NCBI GenBank assembly: GCA_948473085.1
Contig: CAOKWH010000001.1
Span: forward strand, 62,001-126,000
Origin: an uncultured Clostridia bacterium
Lineage (GTDB): Bacteria > Bacillota > Clostridia > Oscillospirales > Ruminococcaceae
Reading direction: 5' to 3'
DNA: 64,000 bases
Shown in pieces: positions 60,699 through 64,000 of the stretch. Every line of letters begins with the position of its first letter. Position 1 is the first letter of the stretch. The notes under the pieces were generated by a model. The model ran no database searches, was not told where the DNA came from, and was given only the letters and a program-made list of their open reading frames with translations. Made by a program: the position numbers and the translations under genes.

Positions 60699-63600
60699 AC
60701 CATCTGCCCCCCTTCTTCCAACTTTTCAAACACTTCGGCATTTTTCATCCTGACAATCTGGCGCTCCGGCCAGTCCTCCTCCCGGCCACACACGCTGCGA
60801 TAGTCGCAGTAGGCACAGGGGGTGCTGCCCTCCCGGCTGGCCGGCAGGGCGGCTATCATCCCCTGATGGAGCAGCCCTGCCATCTCGGTGATGTTCTGTT
60901 CCAGCTTCTTCTTAATCCTTCCCAGCTGGGCGGCTGTGGCAATGGAGGAACTGCTGTCATATCCGCCATCCTTTTTCAGCTTTACCGGGATATATCGGCC
61001 CTGCACCCCCAGCTCCATCGCCTCTATCACCTCCAAATCATCCAGCACCATGCCACTCATACGGTACTGGCTGCGCAGCTCAGCCTCAATCTTCTCCGAG
61101 GCGGTGCCCCGCTCCCCTCGCGCAAACCGGCCGCTGCCGGGCATGTACAGCACACCGGCCTCCTGGGGATGCTCCACCCCCTCTATGCCGTTTTCCCCCA
61201 ATGTGAACAGATAGAGGAACATTTGCATATTCAGGCCCTGCACCACCTCGTCCAGGGCAAACTTTTTGGCGCCGGTTTTGTAGTCGATAATGCGGATATA
61301 GCTGCGGCCGCCGTTCTGGTAGAGGTCGATACGGTCCACCTTGCCCTCGATGGATACCATATCCCCCTCCGGGGTCCTCAGCCGCAGCGGCCGGGCGCCC
61401 CCCTCTCCAATGGGGAACTCAAACTCCACCGGGACAAAGGCGCTCTGGGCCAGCTCCCCGGCCAACATGCGCACCAGGCGGAAAATCTGCTCCACCAGGC
61501 GACCGTACAGATAGTGAAAACGCTTGGGCAGCGCCGCTGCATCCACTGCCTGAGCAGTAATGCGGGCATCGATAATCCGGCGGATTTCCCGGCGCAAGGC
61601 GGTGCTTTCCATCTCCTCCAGCCCAGCGGCACCCTGCTCCCGCAGCAGCTTCTCCAGCACCTCATGCACTACATTGCCCATTTCCAGCGGGCTTAGCTCG
61701 GCCCGCTGCCGGGGCCTGATGCCCAGGCCATAGCGGCAGAAATAGGAATAGGGGCAGCCATAAAACCGGTCAATCCGGGTGGCCGACAGGGTCATATCCC
61801 CGCCAAACAGCCGCCGGGCAACGGCTGGGCTGGCCAGCCTGGCCGAATGGGTGCCAGCTGCCCGGAGGTGCCGCTGCAAATCAAAGTCTGCCCCCACCAC
61901 CTCCCGCAGGGCGGCGGTACGGCTACTCTCCTCCTGGGTGGCTGCAGCCAGGCTTTCCAGTGCAGTGGCGGCGTTCACTACAGTGGATAGCCCCAGGGAG
62001 TTTGCCGAGCGCAGCCGGGCGCAGCACAGCTCCGCCGCCTCGGTGATGATCTGGGAGGGGGCGTTCTGCTCCCCACTCAGGCTATTGCGGGGAAAACTGA
62101 TCCACAGGCGTTCGGAGGGGATTGTTACGGCAAAGTAGGCGTAAAACTTCTCCCGCACTGCCTGAATCTCGGCAGTTTGGGAGAGCTCCAACCCGGCGGC
62201 AATCATCCGCTCCCGCTCGCTATCCCCAAACAGGCCCACCGGACGGGCCGGAGCCGGGAACACCCCGGCAGAAGCCCCGATAACATAGGCGGACCGGATG
62301 CCCCGGGGGCGGATGCGGTCGGCTGTGCCCACAATAACCTGGTCCAGCGTCTGGGGGATACTGCCAATTTCAATGGCGGCGGCACCGGAAAGGAACAGGC
62401 TGCGATAGACCCGCAGCGGCAGCCGCCGGGAACCGATGACAGTGGCCAGGGTGTCCAGCAGGTGCATCACTTCCTCCCAAACCCTGTCCTGCTCATCCAG
62501 CCGGCGGGTCATGCTGTCGTTATCCTCATCGGCGCAGGCGGCTCGGATGTGTTCGGCAGCGCCAATCTCCTCCAGCAGCTGGTACACCCCGGCGGCGAAG
62601 GCTGTGCCATCGGCCTCGGCCAGCGCATGGCGGAACCGCTCCAGCGGAACTATTACCCGGCGGCGGACCGTGTTAATGCGTTCCAGCCGGGCGGCGTCCT
62701 CTGGTGTAAAGGTGTCCCGAAAGCCGTCCGGGTGGTTGGAAAAATCCGCCACCCAATCCCGGCTGCCCACATTCCAAACATAGCAGTAATTTTCTAGCTC
62801 GGCGGCCTCCTCCAACGGGACACCCAGCGCCGCACACTTGGCAAAGCGCAGCACATTCTCGGCCGTAAAGCCCTCAAGGACACAGGCCAACGCCGCTGCT
62901 ACTGCCGTGATGGCCGGGGTATTGGCCGCCGACTGGGGCAGGTCGGCAAAGAAGGGGATGCCAAATTTTTGGAACACCCGCACCAACGCAATGCGATAGG
63001 GGGACATATCCCGGCAGATAACGGCAATCTCATTGTAACGCAGCCCCCGGGTGCGCACATCTTCGGCAATGGCAGCCGCCAGATAAAGGCATTCGTCATA
63101 CACATCTGCCCCCTGTACCAGGCACAGCGCCTCCCCAGCCGGCGGAACCTCCTCCCGGGGGTGCGGCTGTAAAAAGCCTTGTTCCAGCCGGCGCAGTTCC
63201 GGCGCCAGAAAGCGGCGGGGTTCCCCCAGCAACAGCGGCTCGGCCACTGTGCCGCCGCTCTCCTGCGCCATACGCATCAGGCGGGCCGCGCTCTCCCGGG
63301 AGGCAGAAAAGACGCCCAGGCCATCCTCCCGTTCCTCCAACCCATCACAGGTGAAAGCGGCGCAGACCTCCTGCGCCCCGGCAAGGATAGCCGCCAACAT
63401 CCGGTATTCCGCCGCCATAAAGGCGGTGAAGGAATCTACAAAGACGCTCACCCCGCCAAAGAATTCCCGAGGATCCAGCAGGTCCAGCGCTCTTAAGATA
63501 TTGTCCTCCCCGTCAATGTAGCTCTCCTCAATCAGCGCCTGGTAGGCGGCATAGATGGTGCCAATGTCTGCCACCTTGCCCCGCAGGGAAGGGGTATCGG

Positions 63601-64000
63601 AAAAATCGGCCTCGGCCAATGCCTCCGGGGTGATACCAGCGGCCTTCAGCTCACCAATTTCCTGAATCATATCCTCAATAAAGCCGGGTTTATCCGCCTG
63701 GGCGGCATACACCTCCAGCGCGCTTCCCACCTCCTGCAAAGCAATACCCATGAGGATACGCCGGCCGGTGTCATCCAGGGTGCGTCCTGCCAGGCCGCCA
63801 TAGAACCGGAAGATATTGTCGCACAGCCGGTTAAAGCCCAGCACCTCCACCTGGGAAGAAAGCTGCGGGCCAAAGCGCAGGTAAAGCTCCCGTTCGTTCT
63901 CAAATGAGAACTGCTCCGGCACCAGCAGAATGGCCCGGCCCCCCTCTCGGAGCGTCTGCTCCATCCGGCTGTACAGTTCCCAGGTTTTTCCGCTGCCAGC
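60686..64000 (-). CDS. addB: AddAB helicase-nuclease, subunit AddB (5' end cut by window edge)
   Basis: Partner of AddA that holds an inactive helicase fold, Chi recognition in Bacillus, and a second nuclease. 1105 codons are present and the frame is open at 64000. The P-loop AGSGKTWEL is at the very edge, so only the first few residues are missing. The C-terminal nuclease (RIIDYKTGAKK) is framed by the four cysteines of an iron-sulfur cluster (Cys in GCPYSYFC and in CAYCDYRSVC). Confidence 0.95.
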   Translation of the reverse strand, partial: AGSGKTWELYSRMEQTLREGGRAILLVPEQFSFENERELYLRFGPQLSSQVEVLGFNRLCDNIFRFYGGLAGRTLDDTGRRILMGIALQEVGSALEVYAAQADKPGFIEDMIQEIGELKAAGITPEALAEADFSDTPSLRGKVADIGTIYAAYQALIEESYIDGEDNILRALDLLDPREFFGGVSVFVDSFTAFMAAEYRMLAAILAGAQEVCAAFTCDGLEEREDGLGVFSASRESAARLMRMAQESGGTVAEPLLLGEPRRFLAPELRRLEQGFLQPHPREEVPPAGEALCLVQGADVYDECLYLAAAIAEDVRTRGLRYNEIAVICRDMSPYRIALVRVFQKFGIPFFADLPQSAANTPAITAVAAALACVLEGFTAENVLRFAKCAALGVPLEEAAELENYCYVWNVGSRDWVADFSNHPDGFRDTFTPEDAARLERINTVRRRVIVPLERFRHALAEADGTAFAAGVYQLLEEIGAAEHIRAACADEDNDSMTRRLDEQDRVWEEVMHLLDTLATVIGSRRLPLRVYRSLFLSGAAAIEIGSIPQTLDQVIVGTADRIRPRGIRSAYVIGASAGVFPAPARPVGLFGDSERERMIAAGLELSQTAEIQAVREKFYAYFAVTIPSERLWISFPRNSLSGEQNAPSQIITEAAELCCARLRSANSLGLSTVVNAATALESLAAATQEESSRTAALREVVGADFDLQRHLRAAGTHSARLASPAVARRLFGGDMTLSATRIDRFYGCPYSYFCRYGLGIRPRQRAELSPLEMGNVVHEVLEKLLREQGAAGLEEMESTALRREIRRIIDARITAQAVDAAALPKRFHYLYGRLVEQIFRLVRMLAGELAQSAFVPVEFEFPIGEGGARPLRLRTPEGDMVSIEGKVDRIDLYQNGGRSYIRIIDYKTGAKKFALDEVVQGLNMQMFLYLFTLGENGIEGVEHPQEAGVLYMPGSGRFARGERGTASEKIEAELRSQYRMSGMVLDDLEVIEAMELGVQGRYIPVKLKKDGGYDSSSSIATAAQLGRIKKKLEQNITEMAGLLHQGMIAALPASREGSTPCAYCDYRSVCGREEDWPERQIVRMKNAEVFEKLEEGGQMVWEL

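Noticed and set aside
1..64000. tRNA or rRNA genes, CRISPR arrays, insertion sequences, prophage
   Set aside because: Scanned by eye for T-arm/GGTTC patterns, regularly spaced short repeats and transposase or integrase motifs; none found. A tRNAscan or Infernal run would be the decisive check.

Overview
This 64 kb window looks like chromosome from a motile, spore-forming member of the Clostridia. The evidence is a Firmicutes-type flagellar/chemotaxis operon with cheC, cheD, cheV and fliY, the sporulation genes spoIVA, spoVM and a sipL-type gene, strong purine-rich Shine-Dalgarno sites, frequent TTG/GTG starts, and AddAB instead of RecBCD. The GC-rich codon use and the gene families fit an Oscillospiraceae-like lineage, but a genus cannot be named from the sequence. 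I see no insertion sequences, phage genes, rRNA, tRNA or CRISPR array.

Layout. 1-1561 (+): the 3' part of cheR, then cheB. 1639-25186 (-): a 27-gene flagellar superoperon read from right to left: fliE-F-G-H-I-J-K, flgD, a TIGR02530-type gene, flgE, flbD, motA, motB, fliM, fliY, cheY, fliO-P-Q-R, flhB, flhA, fliA (sigma-D), two rod-protein genes, cheC, cheD. A sigma-A-like promoter lies before fliE. Hairpins bracket flgE, the hook gene. flgB, flgC, fliL, flhF and flhG are absent from the positions where Firmicutes often carry them. cheV stands just upstream. The 695-base gap between cheV and fliE holds a possible structured RNA or attenuator.

27138-30625 (-): a spore-coat basement module of spoIVA, a sipL-like SPOCS/LysM gene, a 29-codon spoVM and a 55-codon membrane-protein gene. 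The last two are short and easily missed. 30748-33023: a small membrane protein and an ApbE lipoprotein (-), then a divergent, apparently highly expressed lipoprotein (+). 33094-35819 (-): an NMT1/SsuABC-type ABC importer. 36050-40046 (-): trpS, a PLP aminotransferase, a small membrane protein, an RsuA-family pseudouridine synthase and a DUF4830 protein. 40273-42728: a cytidylate-kinase-like protein (+), then rubrerythrin, a TetR regulator and an acidic membrane protein (-). 42869-46838 (-): gpmI, tpiA, pgk and a DUF3795 protein.

46932-50360 (+): a copper-efflux operon with a promoter, a CsoR-type palindrome, copA and csoR. The copZ chaperone is fused in frame to the end of copA but keeps its own ribosome binding site. 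50421-56691 (-): an EF-G paralogue with altered G motifs, a large membrane protein that looks like a catalytically dead P-type ATPase with a repeat-rich disordered N-terminus, and rlmB. 57153-64000 (-): addA, and addB running off the right edge.

The strongest leads are the compact spoVM/sipL/spoIVA island, the copA-copZ fusion with an internal start, the degenerate P-type ATPase with a near-perfect 282-bp tandem duplication, the hairpins around flgE, and the switch-like RNA upstream of fliE.
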